Made by a program: the position numbers and the translations under genes. Of a stretch of DNA of 38,563 nt, positions 1 to 8,748 are shown one piece after another. The notes beneath the pieces were generated by a model. That model ran no database searches, was not told the DNA's origin, and worked only from the letters and a program-made list of their open reading frames with translations. The stretch comes from Dysgonomonas sp. ZJ279 (GTDB lineage: Bacteria > Bacteroidota > Bacteroidia > Bacteroidales > Dysgonomonadaceae). The stretch covers positions 1-38,563 of the forward strand of contig NZ_JAAKEL010000027.1 of NCBI RefSeq assembly GCF_011039205.1. Reading direction: 5' to 3'. The first letter of the stretch is position 1. Each line of letters begins with the position of its first letter.

Positions 1-54
1 ACCGGTTAATGATAGCAATTGCTTTGGAGCTTTTCGAATCTTGTCGTATTTCAT
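1..54 (-). CDS. 5' end of a probable transposase, truncated by the window edge
   Basis: An ATG on the minus strand at 54-52 opens a frame that is still open at position 1. It gives 18 residues: MKYDKIRKAPKQLLSLTG. This resembles the start of IS5-type (HTH_Tnp_4/DDE) transposases, which often read M-K/N-Y-x-K-x... followed by LTG before the helix-turn-helix; that is from memory of the family. A TAnnTTTG match lies 18 bases upstream on the same strand, which supports a real gene start. With only 18 codons visible the family call is tentative. Confidence 0.4.
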   Translation of the reverse strand, partial: MKYDKIRKAPKQLLSLTG

Positions 55-71
55 GTGTGATTACTAAATCA

Positions 72-79
72 CAAAAGTA
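72..79 (-). promoter_or_regulatory. Bacteroidota -7 box for the left-edge gene
   Basis: The plus strand reads CAAAAGTA, so the minus strand reads TACTTTTG and fits TAnnTTTG. It lies 18 bases before the ATG at 54. No clear -33 element was seen. Confidence 0.35.
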
Positions 80-374
80 TGTAAAAAAACGCTTTAATAA
101 ACTATTAAATATAAACTCTATTAAATATCATATTTTGAAGTGGAGCTTTTAGTTCGGAATGACAGAAAGAAACCAGTTCATAATTAATTCACAAAATGTT
201 AAATATTTCAATAGAAATACAACATCATTATCTATACACAAAAAGATGCCATGATGTTATTATCCCTGCCAAGAAAAATACGTTTAAAGCTTATTTTCTT
301 TTTTTCGTATGTTATAAAACCCAAAGTAAGACAGCAAAAAGTATGGGTATGTTATTTATTATCTTTCTTTTTAC

Positions 375-382
375 TAATTTTG
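375..382 (+). promoter_or_regulatory. -7 box of the mfd promoter
   Basis: TAATTTTG fits the Bacteroidota consensus TAnnTTTG. It lies 27 bases before the TTG codon at 410 that I take as the mfd start, and inside the frame that an upstream ATG at 251 would translate. A transcript starting a few bases after it could not include that ATG. Confidence 0.5.
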
Positions 383-409
383 TGCTTCAAATCAAATATC
401 CCAACTGAA

Positions 410-3400
410 TTGAAATTATCTGCTCTACAAGAAGTTTTTGACTCTCATAAAAATATCCCCGCAGTTGTTAGTCTTTTGGCAAAAGACAGAAACATCCACA
501 TTAAAGGTTTACAAGGCTCTTCGGATGCCATGTTTGCGGCATCATTATTCAATAAAACCAAAGATTGTTATCTCTATATTCTCAATGATAGCGAGAGTGC
601 CGGATACTTTTATCACGACTTACAGCAAATATTGGGAGGGGATAATGCTTTGTTTTTCCCATCAGCATACAAAAGAGCAATCAAATACGGTCAGATAGAT
701 GCGTCGAACGAGATTCTCCGTACCGAAGTACTGACCAAGTTGCAAAGTAATAGCAAGCATTTTATCATTGTTTCTTATCCCGAAGCCATAGCGGAGAGAG
801 TTGTATCGAAAAATATCTTGCAAGAGAACACACTGCATGTTGTTGTAAACAAAGAGGTAGAACGCGGATATATTTCAGAAAGGTTAGACGGTTTCGGTTT
901 CGAATATGTAGATTACGTCTATGAACCCGGTCAATATGCCATTCGTGGTAGTATCCTCGACGTATTTTCCTTTTCTCACGAATTTCCTTATCGTATCGAT
1001 TTTTTTGGCGACGAAGTGAGTTCAATCCGTACATTCGAAGTAGAGACCCAGTTATCGAAAGATAGATTGCAACAGATACAGATCATACCCGATATGCAAA
1101 AAGGTGATCTGGAACGCGAATCTATTTTAAATTTGTTATTGAATAATACAATTGTAGGATTCAAAGATTTTGATTGGTCGGCAGAAAAAGTAGAAGCGGT
1201 TTATAATGACTCCACTCTATTGGATAATCCCGAGTACGAGAAAGACATACAGAATAAACTTATTACTCAAAAAGAATACCTTAGCAAAGTAAATAGTTTC
1301 AAACATATACACATCGGTGTGAAGCCGCATAGTCTACCCGATAGTACCATTAGTTTCGAAACATTTCAACAACCCTTGTTTCATAAAAATTTCGATCTGA
1401 TAAGTGAGTCATTAGGCAACTATATCCAAAAAGGATTCACTATTTACATATTGAGTGATAGCGAGAAGCAACAAGCCCGCCTTAAATCGATATTTGAAGA
1501 CAGGGGCGATAACATACAGTTTACAGCTGTGGACAGAACCCTATCGCAAGGATTTGGCGACGAACAGCTAAAAATATGTTGCTTTACCGATCATCAGATA
1601 TTCGATCGTTTTCACAAATTCAATCTCAAGACAGAACGTGTCCGATCGGGAAAAATAGCACTGTCGGTAAAGGAAATACATCAATTTCAGATCGGAGATT
1701 ATATAGTACATATAGATCATGGTATTGGTCAGTTTGGCGGACTTGTGCGTTCCAATATGAATGGAAAAATGCAGGAGTTAATCAAACTTATCTATCTTAA
1801 TAACGACTCTATATTCGTTTCGCTTCATTCCCTACATAAAATATCGAAATACAGAGGAAAAGAAGGAACACCGCCACGTGTAAACAAACTGGGCAGCGGT
1901 GCATGGAACAGAGTAAAAGAAGGAGCTAAAGCCAAAGTAAAAGATATAGCCCGCGATCTTATCGCTCTATATGCCAAGCGAAAAAATGAAAAAGGATTTC
2001 AGTTTTCTCCCGACTCTTTTCTTCAACACGAACTGGAAGCATCATTCGTATACGAAGATACGCCCGATCAACTGAAAGCGACCATCGATATTAAGCACGA
2101 TATGGAAAATATCAAACCTATGGATCGTCTGGTATGCGGCGACGTAGGTTTCGGGAAAACGGAGGTAGCTATGCGTGCAGCATTCAAGGCTGTGGCCGAT
2201 AATAAACAGGTGGCAGTTTTAGTTCCTACAACAGTATTAGCTTATCAACATTATCAAACATTTAAGAATCGTTTCAAAGACTTTCCGTGTAAAGTCGACT
2301 ATATAAGCAGAGCACGTACGGCTAAAGAAATAAAAGCAATATTAAAAGAACTTGAAGAAGGCAAAATTGATGTACTTATCGGTACACATCGAATAGTTAG
2401 CAACGATATATTGTTTAAAGACCTCGGATTGCTAGTCATAGACGAAGAACAAAAATTCGGAGTGGCGGTGAAAGAAAAATTGAAAAAAATGAAGGTGAAT
2501 ATCGACACACTTACTATGTCGGCAACACCTATTCCTCGTACACTTCAGTTTTCGCTGATGGGTGCGCGTGACCTTTCGACAATCGAGACTCCCCCACCCA
2601 ACCGATATCCGATACAGACCGAAGTGCATACTTTCGAGCCTGAGATTATACGTGAAGCTATCGAATTCGAAATGAGCCGTAACGGACAGGTATTCTTTAT
2701 TCACAACAGAATAAAAAGCATCCACGAACTCGAAGATATTGTTCGTCGCGAAGTACCTGATGCACGCATTGTGGTAGGACACGGACAAATGCCACCCAAC
2801 AAGCTGGAAGCTATTCTTGTCGATTTTATCAATTACGAATATGATGTACTTATTTCGACTTCGATTATAGAATCGGGAATCGATGTATCGAATGCCAACA
2901 CTATCATAATAGACAATGCACAAAACTTCGGATTGAGTGATCTGCATCAATTGCGTGGACGTGTAGGCCGTAGCAATAAAAAAGCATTTGCTTATCTGTT
3001 AGCACCTCCGCTACATACACTTTCGGCCGAAGGACGCAGACGCTTGCAAGCAATCGAAAATTTCTCCGATTTAGGGCACGGTATCCATATTGCAATGCAA
3101 GATTTGGACATACGTGGTGCAGGAAATCTTTTAGGTGCAGAACAGAGTGGTTTTATTGCTGACTTAGGGTACGAAGTATATCAAAAGATATTGAACGAAG
3201 CAGTCAACGAACTCAAAAACGAAGAATTTGCAGATGTTTATCATGAGGTAAATGAGGATAACAAAATAATAGGAGACAATTTTGTAGAAGACGTGCAGAT
3301 AGACAGTGATCTTGAATTGCTATTCGCCGCCACTTACATTCCTAACGATTCGGAACGTATTACCCTCTACCGCGAGTTAGATAATATGAACAGCGAGCTG

Positions 3401-3751
3401 GATGTTATGAATTTCATCGGCAGACTGGAAGACCGCTTCGGTAAAATACCGCAAGAAGGACGCGAACTGATACTTGTTGTCCGCCTGAGAATATTAGCAA
3501 AAGCACTGGGAATAGAAAAAGTAACGCTTAAGAACGAACGTATGAGTTTATTCCTCATTTCGAACATAGAATCTCCCTATTACCAATCGGAAGCATTCGA
3601 CAAACTGTTGACTTATGTACAAAAATACCATCGCAACTGTGAACTGAAAGAGAAAAACGGCAAACGTTCTGTTAGTATCAAGAATGTACCAAGTGTAGAG
3701 ACAGCCTGCATGATATTAGACGAAATTTCGAAAGCAAACCAAATAACATAA
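410..3751 (+). CDS. mfd: Transcription-repair coupling factor Mfd
   Basis: Mfd is a cytoplasmic DNA translocase. It removes RNA polymerase stalled at lesions and recruits UvrA for nucleotide excision repair. From the TTG at 410 the protein is about 1113 residues. It shows the UvrB-like N-terminal part, the RNAP-interacting region (IGDYIVHIDHGIGQF), a Walker A GDVGFGKTE near residue 577, a DEEQ box near 678, SATPIPRT, the GRVGRS motif VI, the TRG stretch IRGAGNLLG and a C-terminal TRCF domain. The frame is open back to ATG 251, but those 53 extra residues are a hydrophobic AT-rich translation that does not look like Mfd, and a -7 box sits within them. Homology begins around LSALQEVFDSH, just after TTG 410, so I start there. 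DUF418 gene follows 19 bases later and is probably co-transcribed. Confidence 0.95.
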   Translation: MKLSALQEVFDSHKNIPAVVSLLAKDRNIHIKGLQGSSDAMFAASLFNKTKDCYLYILNDSESAGYFYHDLQQILGGDNALFFPSAYKRAIKYGQIDASNEILRTEVLTKLQSNSKHFIIVSYPEAIAERVVSKNILQENTLHVVVNKEVERGYISERLDGFGFEYVDYVYEPGQYAIRGSILDVFSFSHEFPYRIDFFGDEVSSIRTFEVETQLSKDRLQQIQIIPDMQKGDLERESILNLLLNNTIVGFKDFDWSAEKVEAVYNDSTLLDNPEYEKDIQNKLITQKEYLSKVNSFKHIHIGVKPHSLPDSTISFETFQQPLFHKNFDLISESLGNYIQKGFTIYILSDSEKQQARLKSIFEDRGDNIQFTAVDRTLSQGFGDEQLKICCFTDHQIFDRFHKFNLKTERVRSGKIALSVKEIHQFQIGDYIVHIDHGIGQFGGLVRSNMNGKMQELIKLIYLNNDSIFVSLHSLHKISKYRGKEGTPPRVNKLGSGAWNRVKEGAKAKVKDIARDLIALYAKRKNEKGFQFSPDSFLQHELEASFVYEDTPDQLKATIDIKHDMENIKPMDRLVCGDVGFGKTEVAMRAAFKAVADNKQVAVLVPTTVLAYQHYQTFKNRFKDFPCKVDYISRARTAKEIKAILKELEEGKIDVLIGTHRIVSNDILFKDLGLLVIDEEQKFGVAVKEKLKKMKVNIDTLTMSATPIPRTLQFSLMGARDLSTIETPPPNRYPIQTEVHTFEPEIIREAIEFEMSRNGQVFFIHNRIKSIHELEDIVRREVPDARIVVGHGQMPPNKLEAILVDFINYEYDVLISTSIIESGIDVSNANTIIIDNAQNFGLSDLHQLRGRVGRSNKKAFAYLLAPPLHTLSAEGRRRLQAIENFSDLGHGIHIAMQDLDIRGAGNLLGAEQSGFIADLGYEVYQKILNEAVNELKNEEFADVYHEVNEDNKIIGDNFVEDVQIDSDLELLFAATYIPNDSERITLYRELDNMNSELDVMNFIGRLEDRFGKIPQEGRELILVVRLRILAKALGIEKVTLKNERMSLFLISNIESPYYQSEAFDKLLTYVQKYHRNCELKEKNGKRSVSIKNVPSVETACMILDEISKANQIT

Positions 3752-3770
3752 TAAAATTAGTAACAAACAA

Positions 3771-4937
3771 ATGAAAGACACACAACGGATTGATGTGGCA
3801 GATGCCCTGAGAGGATTTGCTGTAATGGGAATAGTGCTAATTCACTGTCTCGAAAACTATAACTTATTTAACTTTACACCTATTGATAACGATTGGATGA
3901 AGTTTGCCGATACAGCTATAAACAGTTCGGTATTTTTTATTTTTGGAGGGAAAGCTTACGGAATGTTTGCTTTGCTATTCGGATTCAGTTTCTTTATTCA
4001 GGATAATAATCAACTGAAACGAGGAAATGATTTCAGACTTCGTTTCCTTTGGCGATTAGTTTTACTATTCATTTGGGGTATGCTCAACTCGCTTATTTAT
4101 ACAGGGGATGTTCTTTCGCAATACGCTCTCATTGGTATCTCACTTATATTGGTATGCCGTTTCTCTACAAAAACGGTTTTGATTATCGCCACAATTCTTG
4201 TATTGCAACCAACAGAATGGTTTAAAGTTTTTTCCGCATTATTCAATCCCGATTATGTACCTGCTCAAAGTATGGTGGGTTATCATTACGATCCGCTGAC
4301 CAAAGTATTACTCAATGGTAATTTTATGGAATCTCTCAAAGTTATGGTTGAGCATAGCCAACTAGGGACTTCAACGTGGGCTTTCGAAAATGGGCGATTC
4401 CCTCAGATTGCTGCTTTATTTATGTTCGGAATGGTGATTGGACGAAAAGGATTTTTCTTACTTAACGATGAGAATACAAAGAAATGGATACGCGGAATGG
4501 TAATTGCAGTTATATGCTTTTTCCCTTTAATGGGATTAGTTAGCATGCTACCTAATTTTGTTACAAACTCATATATTCTGACACCGTTACAAGTAATAAT
4601 CAGATCGTATGCAAATGTTGCATTTATGACTTTTCTTATCTTGCTTATTCTATTAATCTTTTATAAGACAGTAAAAGGGCACAAAGTTCTGGCTTTATTA
4701 ATTCCTTATGGAAAAATGAGTCTTACAAACTATCTTGTACAATCTGTTATCGGTGGATTTATATTCTACAGCTGGGGATTAGGCCTTTCTACATCTATGA
4801 CTATATCATTCCTGATAGGTGTCGCTATATTCTTAGTACAGTGCTCATTCAGTCATTGGTGGATGAAGCGATACAGACATGGACCATTGGAGTATATATG
4901 GAAAAAAGCAACTTGGATAGGTACTAAAAAACAATAG
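3771..4937 (+). CDS. DUF418 (YeiB-type) multispanning membrane protein
   Basis: 388 residues, mostly hydrophobic, with about ten likely membrane segments. The start (RIDVADALRGFAVMGIVLIH) is the classic opening of the YeiB/DUF418 family, whose members begin with R-I-x-x-D-x-L-R-G-x-A-x-x-G-I-L. The end carries the DUF418 C-terminal signature, with HWWMKRYRHGPLEYIWK matching the family's R-x-G-P-L-E-W-x-W-R motif. The family sits in the inner membrane and is annotated as a putative transporter or acyltransferase relative; its role is not established. The gene follows mfd by 19 bases with no terminator, so it is likely expressed from the mfd promoter. A strong hairpin after the stop ends the unit. 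Confidence 0.85.
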   Translation: MKDTQRIDVADALRGFAVMGIVLIHCLENYNLFNFTPIDNDWMKFADTAINSSVFFIFGGKAYGMFALLFGFSFFIQDNNQLKRGNDFRLRFLWRLVLLFIWGMLNSLIYTGDVLSQYALIGISLILVCRFSTKTVLIIATILVLQPTEWFKVFSALFNPDYVPAQSMVGYHYDPLTKVLLNGNFMESLKVMVEHSQLGTSTWAFENGRFPQIAALFMFGMVIGRKGFFLLNDENTKKWIRGMVIAVICFFPLMGLVSMLPNFVTNSYILTPLQVIIRSYANVAFMTFLILLILLIFYKTVKGHKVLALLIPYGKMSLTNYLVQSVIGGFIFYSWGLGLSTSMTISFLIGVAIFLVQCSFSHWWMKRYRHGPLEYIWKKATWIGTKKQ

Positions 4938-4967
4938 ATAGAATCAAGCTATTGTATTATATAAAAG

Positions 4968-5000
4968 AAGAAGGCTATTGGTAATTCCAATAGCCTTCTT
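4968..5000. terminator. Bidirectional intrinsic terminator
   Basis: A perfect 14-bp stem (AAGAAGGCTATTGG, 5-nt loop, CCAATAGCCTTCTT) lies between the convergent DUF418 and Spy-type genes. The T-rich tail is better on the minus strand (CTTTTAT), so it best serves the Spy-type gene but can block both. Confidence 0.75.
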
Positions 5001-5025
5001 GATCAAGCAAAAGCGTCTTCATTTA

Positions 5026-5865
5026 TCATACTCTTCTACGCTCTGTCTTAGTAGTGTTAGTGTTTTTAGCATTCATAGTTATTTCTCTTTTTTCTTCTCT
5101 ATATTTTGTACGTAGTTCTTCTATCCTGCGAGCTTGCTCTTCAGGAGCTATACGGCTCATTTCTATTGCTTGCTTCTCTTTCTTAAAATTGCTCTTCAAG
5201 CTATCCAATTTAGCAACAGTTTGCGCATCCAGATTTCGTCTGCCGCCGGAACGCTTTCCGCCATGCTTTCTAAATTCTCTCGAGGGTTTTCCTTGCTCTT
5301 TCATCTTAGCTTGTTGCTCAGGGGTAAGGATGGCATTAACAGCAGCCCGATGTTGCTCTCTCGATTCTTTCGATTTCGATCTGAATTCTTCATTCAATGC
5401 TCTTATCTGTACCTCCTGAGCGGCTGTTAAATTCATCTCTTTAGAGAATCTTTCTCCTGATCTTTTTCTTCCGTCAGATCTGTTATCCGATTGCTGAGCA
5501 AGGTCTTTATTACGTCTCGATTTTCTGTTCTCTCTCTTATCTGTTTGTTTGTTAAGGTCGGAAAGTCTACTTCTTTGTTCCGTTGTTAGTACATTTTGCA
5601 CTTGTACTTTGTGCTGTTTAGACAGCTCTTGTCGTTTTGCTCGTTTGTTTTCTTTCGTAATACTTGTATCTGCTCTTAGTGCTTCAAACTGTGTTTTAAA
5701 ATCGGCATCTAACGATTCTACTTTCTTTTGTTGTTCATCCGATAAACTTAATTCCTTAGGTAGAACAGTTTTTCCTCTGTTGCCAGCTTTGCCTTTTTGT
5801 TGTCCGGCAAAAACTGTTAGTGATGCACTTAAAAATATTGCTAGTGATAAAAATACTTTTTTCAT
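5026..5865 (-). CDS. Exported Spy/LTXXQ-type highly basic protein
   Basis: 279 residues with a clear signal peptide (MKKVFLSLAIFLSASLTVFAG). The mature part is very rich in Lys, Arg, Gln and Glu and should be almost wholly helical. It holds two LTxxQ motifs (LTTEQRSRL near residue 90, LTPEQQAKM near 180). These are the hallmark of the Spy/CpxP family of periplasmic chaperones and envelope-stress proteins. The two halves look like a duplicated unit (SLSDEQQ / NLTAAQE, then LTTEQ / LTPEQ), with a third coiled-coil segment at the C-terminus. At 279 residues it is longer than Spy or CpxP (about 160). Chaperone activity is inferred from the family, not shown. Confidence 0.75.
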   Translation of the reverse strand: MKKVFLSLAIFLSASLTVFAGQQKGKAGNRGKTVLPKELSLSDEQQKKVESLDADFKTQFEALRADTSITKENKRAKRQELSKQHKVQVQNVLTTEQRSRLSDLNKQTDKRENRKSRRNKDLAQQSDNRSDGRKRSGERFSKEMNLTAAQEVQIRALNEEFRSKSKESREQHRAAVNAILTPEQQAKMKEQGKPSREFRKHGGKRSGGRRNLDAQTVAKLDSLKSNFKKEKQAIEMSRIAPEEQARRIEELRTKYREEKREITMNAKNTNTTKTERRRV

Positions 5866-5967
5866 GATCTATAATTATTTTATTTGTTTGTTATTATTTC
5901 TCGTTTCTGTAAGTTAGATGAGAAAAGGTAGGCAAGGTTTAATAGATTTACATTCTTTAGTATTTAT

Positions 5968-5975
5968 CAAAAATA
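5968..5975 (-). promoter_or_regulatory. Candidate -7 box for the Spy-type gene
   Basis: The minus strand reads TATTTTTG, fitting TAnnTTTG, about 100 bases before the start at 5865. In AT-rich DNA this could be chance. Confidence 0.3.
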
Positions 5976-6163
5976 TAAACCGAAAGCAAAAAAGCGTTTA
6001 TATGACACATCTCAGATATAGTTTAATCATATTTGGCAATGGCTATTTTTTAACTTTCATAAAGATAAATACCGGCATATATATTAGACAGATTAATAAT
6101 GGAATGACAGCTAATCCGTCTTTTTATTACACAATATAGGCTATTATATACATCTTTTTTTAC

Positions 6164-6171
6164 TAATTTTG
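6164..6171 (+). promoter_or_regulatory. -7 box of the GH92 gene
   Basis: TAATTTTG, identical to the proposed mfd box and in the same context (ACTAATTTTGT), lies 40 bases before the GH92 start. Confidence 0.5.
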
Positions 6172-6210
6172 TTGCAAAATGAAACGAGCTATTTCAATTA
6201 ATAATACAAA

Positions 6211-8538
6211 ATGAAAAACGTGAAGAAAACTCTATTATCGATTCTAGTACTATCGAGTGTCACCATGTTAGCACAGAAAAAAACAGATTTTGTTGATCCT
6301 TTCATCGGAACAACAAAAATGGGACATACATTTCCGGGTGCTTGTGTGCCTTTCGGAGGAGTTCAGTTAAGTCCTGATACAGATACTATTCCACATAGTA
6401 TTAATGGTAAATATCAAGCAGATGCATATAAATACTGTGCAGGCTACCAGTATGAAGATAAAACAATTGTTGGTTTCAGCCATACACATCTAAGCGGTAC
6501 AGGTCACTCCGACTTGGGAGACATCCTTATTATGCCTACAACAGGCGAATTGAAACTGAATCCGGGTACAGCAGACAATACTGATAGCGGATACCGTTCG
6601 AGATACTCACATTCTACCGAAAAAGCAACTCCAGGTTACTACGAAGTAGTATTGGACGACTATAAAGTAAAGGCTCAACTGACAGCTACCGAACATACAG
6701 GTATTCATAAATATACATTCCCTTCGGCTCAACAACGTATTATCTTAGATATGGTGCATGGCATCTATAACTATGATGGCAAAGTACTATGGGCAAACCT
6801 GCGTGTTGAAAATGATACATTGCTTACCGGTTATAGAATAACACGCGGATGGGCACGTACCAACTATACTTATTTTGCAATATCATTGTCGAAACCAATC
6901 AAGAACTACGGGCATATCAATAAGGAAAATGTACCCTATAATGGTTTCTGGCGCAAATTCGATGTAACTAAAAATTTCCCCGAAATAGGTGGACGTGGTA
7001 TTGTAGCTTACTTCGACTTCGATGACAATACTGACAATACATTAGAATTAAGAGTCGGTATTTCGGCAGTAAGTACATTAGGTGCTATTGCAAATCTGGA
7101 ACACGACACAAAAGGCAAAACGTTCGACCAATTAGTTGCTCAAGCAGAGAACAAATGGGAAAAAGAGCTTAGTGTGTTCGATGTACAAGGAAGTAAAGAT
7201 CAAATGACGATGTTTTACACATCGCTTTATCATACAATGATCAACCCTTCTATCTATATGGATGTAGACGGACAATACAGAGGTCTCGATCATAATATCC
7301 ACAAAGCAGAAGGATTTACCAACTATACAGTATTTTCACTTTGGGATACATACCGCGCATTGCACCCTCTATACAATATATTCCAACGCGCACGTAATAC
7401 CGATATGGTAAAATCGATGCTTGCACATTATCAGCAAAGCGTACATGGTATGCTTCCCGTATGGTCGCACATGGGTAACGAAAACTGGTGTATGATCGGT
7501 TATCATGGTGTAGCTGTTGTGGGCGATGCTATTGCAAAAGGCTTGCCTATCGATAAAGCATTGGGGCTGAAAGCGATGATGAGCAGTGCCAATGTTCCAT
7601 ATTATGACGGAACAAAAGAATATCTTGAATTAGGTTACGTTCCATACGAAAAAAGCCGTAGCGGTTCGTCTATCACGCTCGAATATGCTTACGACGACTG
7701 GGTTATCTACAACACAGCTAAATTAATGAATGACACTAAAGACGTTGATACTTATCGTAAGAGAGCATTAAACTACGAAAACGTATTCGACAAGAACATT
7801 GGTTTTGCCAGAGCTAAACTTGCCGATGGTAAATGGAAAGAGCCTTATAGCTTATTAAATACACATGACGAAGGTTTTATAGAAGGTAACTCATGGAATT
7901 ATTCGCTTTATGTACCACAAGATGTAAAAGGTCTGATTAATCAGGTAGGTGGTGATAAGAAATTTGTTACACGTCTCGATTCTCTATTTACAATGCACCT
8001 TCCTGATGAGTTTTTTGCTAACACAGAAGATGTTACACGCGAAGGACTTCTTGGAAACTATGTGCATGGTAACGAACCAAGTCACCACGTAGCATATATG
8101 TATATGTGGACGCAACAACCTTGGAAAACTCAATATTGGGTACGTGAGATTATGAACAAAATGTATCGCCCCGGTATCGACGGATTATGCGGTAACGACG
8201 ATTGCGGACAGATGTCGGCATGGTATATCTTCACTGCTATGGGATTCTATCCTGTAACACCGGGCAGCACACAATACATTATCGGTGCGCCTTATCTGCC
8301 ATCAGTGAAACTGACATTAGAAAGCGGTAAAGTATTAGAGATAGAAGCTAAAGGTGTGAGCGACACAAACAGATATATCAAATCGCTTACATTCAACGGT
8401 AAACCATACACTAAACGATTTATCGAACATGCCGATATTATGAGTGGTGGCAAACTGGTATTCGAAATGACCAACAAACCTAACAAATCGGCATTCTCGA
8501 ACGAACCACAGGCTATTCCTCAATCGTTGAGTAAATAA
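6211..8538 (+). CDS. Secreted GH92 alpha-mannosidase
   Basis: 775 residues with an N-terminal signal peptide (KKTLLSILVLSSVTMLAQ). The mature protein opens with DFVDPFIGT...GHTFPGACVPFGG, the signature of glycoside hydrolase family 92. GH92 enzymes are calcium-dependent exo-alpha-mannosidases acting on N-glycan and yeast-type mannans. Family landmarks are present: EGNSWNY near residue 558, which holds the proposed acid glutamate, GNEPSHH, and GNDDCGQMSAW near 661. Length matches the family (about 750). It stands alone between a promoter and a terminator, not in a polysaccharide locus, so it probably trims host or dietary glycans together with enzymes coded elsewhere. The linkage (alpha-1,2 being most common) cannot be read from sequence alone. 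Confidence 0.93.
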   Translation: MKNVKKTLLSILVLSSVTMLAQKKTDFVDPFIGTTKMGHTFPGACVPFGGVQLSPDTDTIPHSINGKYQADAYKYCAGYQYEDKTIVGFSHTHLSGTGHSDLGDILIMPTTGELKLNPGTADNTDSGYRSRYSHSTEKATPGYYEVVLDDYKVKAQLTATEHTGIHKYTFPSAQQRIILDMVHGIYNYDGKVLWANLRVENDTLLTGYRITRGWARTNYTYFAISLSKPIKNYGHINKENVPYNGFWRKFDVTKNFPEIGGRGIVAYFDFDDNTDNTLELRVGISAVSTLGAIANLEHDTKGKTFDQLVAQAENKWEKELSVFDVQGSKDQMTMFYTSLYHTMINPSIYMDVDGQYRGLDHNIHKAEGFTNYTVFSLWDTYRALHPLYNIFQRARNTDMVKSMLAHYQQSVHGMLPVWSHMGNENWCMIGYHGVAVVGDAIAKGLPIDKALGLKAMMSSANVPYYDGTKEYLELGYVPYEKSRSGSSITLEYAYDDWVIYNTAKLMNDTKDVDTYRKRALNYENVFDKNIGFARAKLADGKWKEPYSLLNTHDEGFIEGNSWNYSLYVPQDVKGLINQVGGDKKFVTRLDSLFTMHLPDEFFANTEDVTREGLLGNYVHGNEPSHHVAYMYMWTQQPWKTQYWVREIMNKMYRPGIDGLCGNDDCGQMSAWYIFTAMGFYPVTPGSTQYIIGAPYLPSVKLTLESGKVLEIEAKGVSDTNRYIKSLTFNGKPYTKRFIEHADIMSGGKLVFEMTNKPNKSAFSNEPQAIPQSLSK

Positions 8539-8568
8539 GAAGGATAAACCACAGATTACTTTATATAG

Positions 8569-8599
8569 AAAGGGCTGAAATTTAGTTTTCAGCCCTTTT
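8569..8599 (+). terminator. Intrinsic terminator after the GH92 gene
   Basis: A 12-bp stem AAAGGGCTGAAA / TTTCAGCCCTTT with a 6-nt loop, followed by T-rich sequence, about 30 bases after the stop codon. Confidence 0.75.
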
Positions 8600-8700
8600 A
8601 CTTTGAAGACAAAGTGTCTAAAACTAATAGATTTATTCACAGAATATTATAAAAACAGATAAATAATTATCAATACTGATTAACATTAGATAAAAAGCTC

Positions 8701-8708
8701 TACCTTTG
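8701..8708 (+). promoter_or_regulatory. -7 box of the rhlE-type gene
   Basis: TACCTTTG fits TAnnTTTG exactly, 41 bases before the start. A TTA at 8680-8682 stands 18 bases upstream, close to the usual -33 spacing. Confidence 0.55.
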
Positions 8709-8748
8709 CGCACCGAAACAAAATAGCCATAAAGATGGTTTACATATA

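Larger units (their letters stand above)
5866..6210. other. Divergent intergenic region (345 bp)
   Basis: It separates the minus-strand Spy-type gene from the plus-strand GH92 gene. It holds a -7 box for each direction (5968-5975 minus, 6164-6171 plus). A 73-codon frame at 5918-6139 has no recognisable motif and I do not call it a gene. Confidence 0.6.

Noticed and set aside
196-408. 70-codon plus-strand frame upstream of mfd
   Set aside because: AT-rich translation with no motif, overlapping the proposed mfd promoter.
2432-2950. 172-codon frame antisense to mfd
   Set aside because: Lies wholly within the strongly supported mfd gene and has no recognisable domain; it is a shadow frame.
5918-6139. 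73-codon plus-strand frame before the GH92 gene
   Set aside because: No motif, AT-rich, no clear start signal; it lies in a divergent promoter region.
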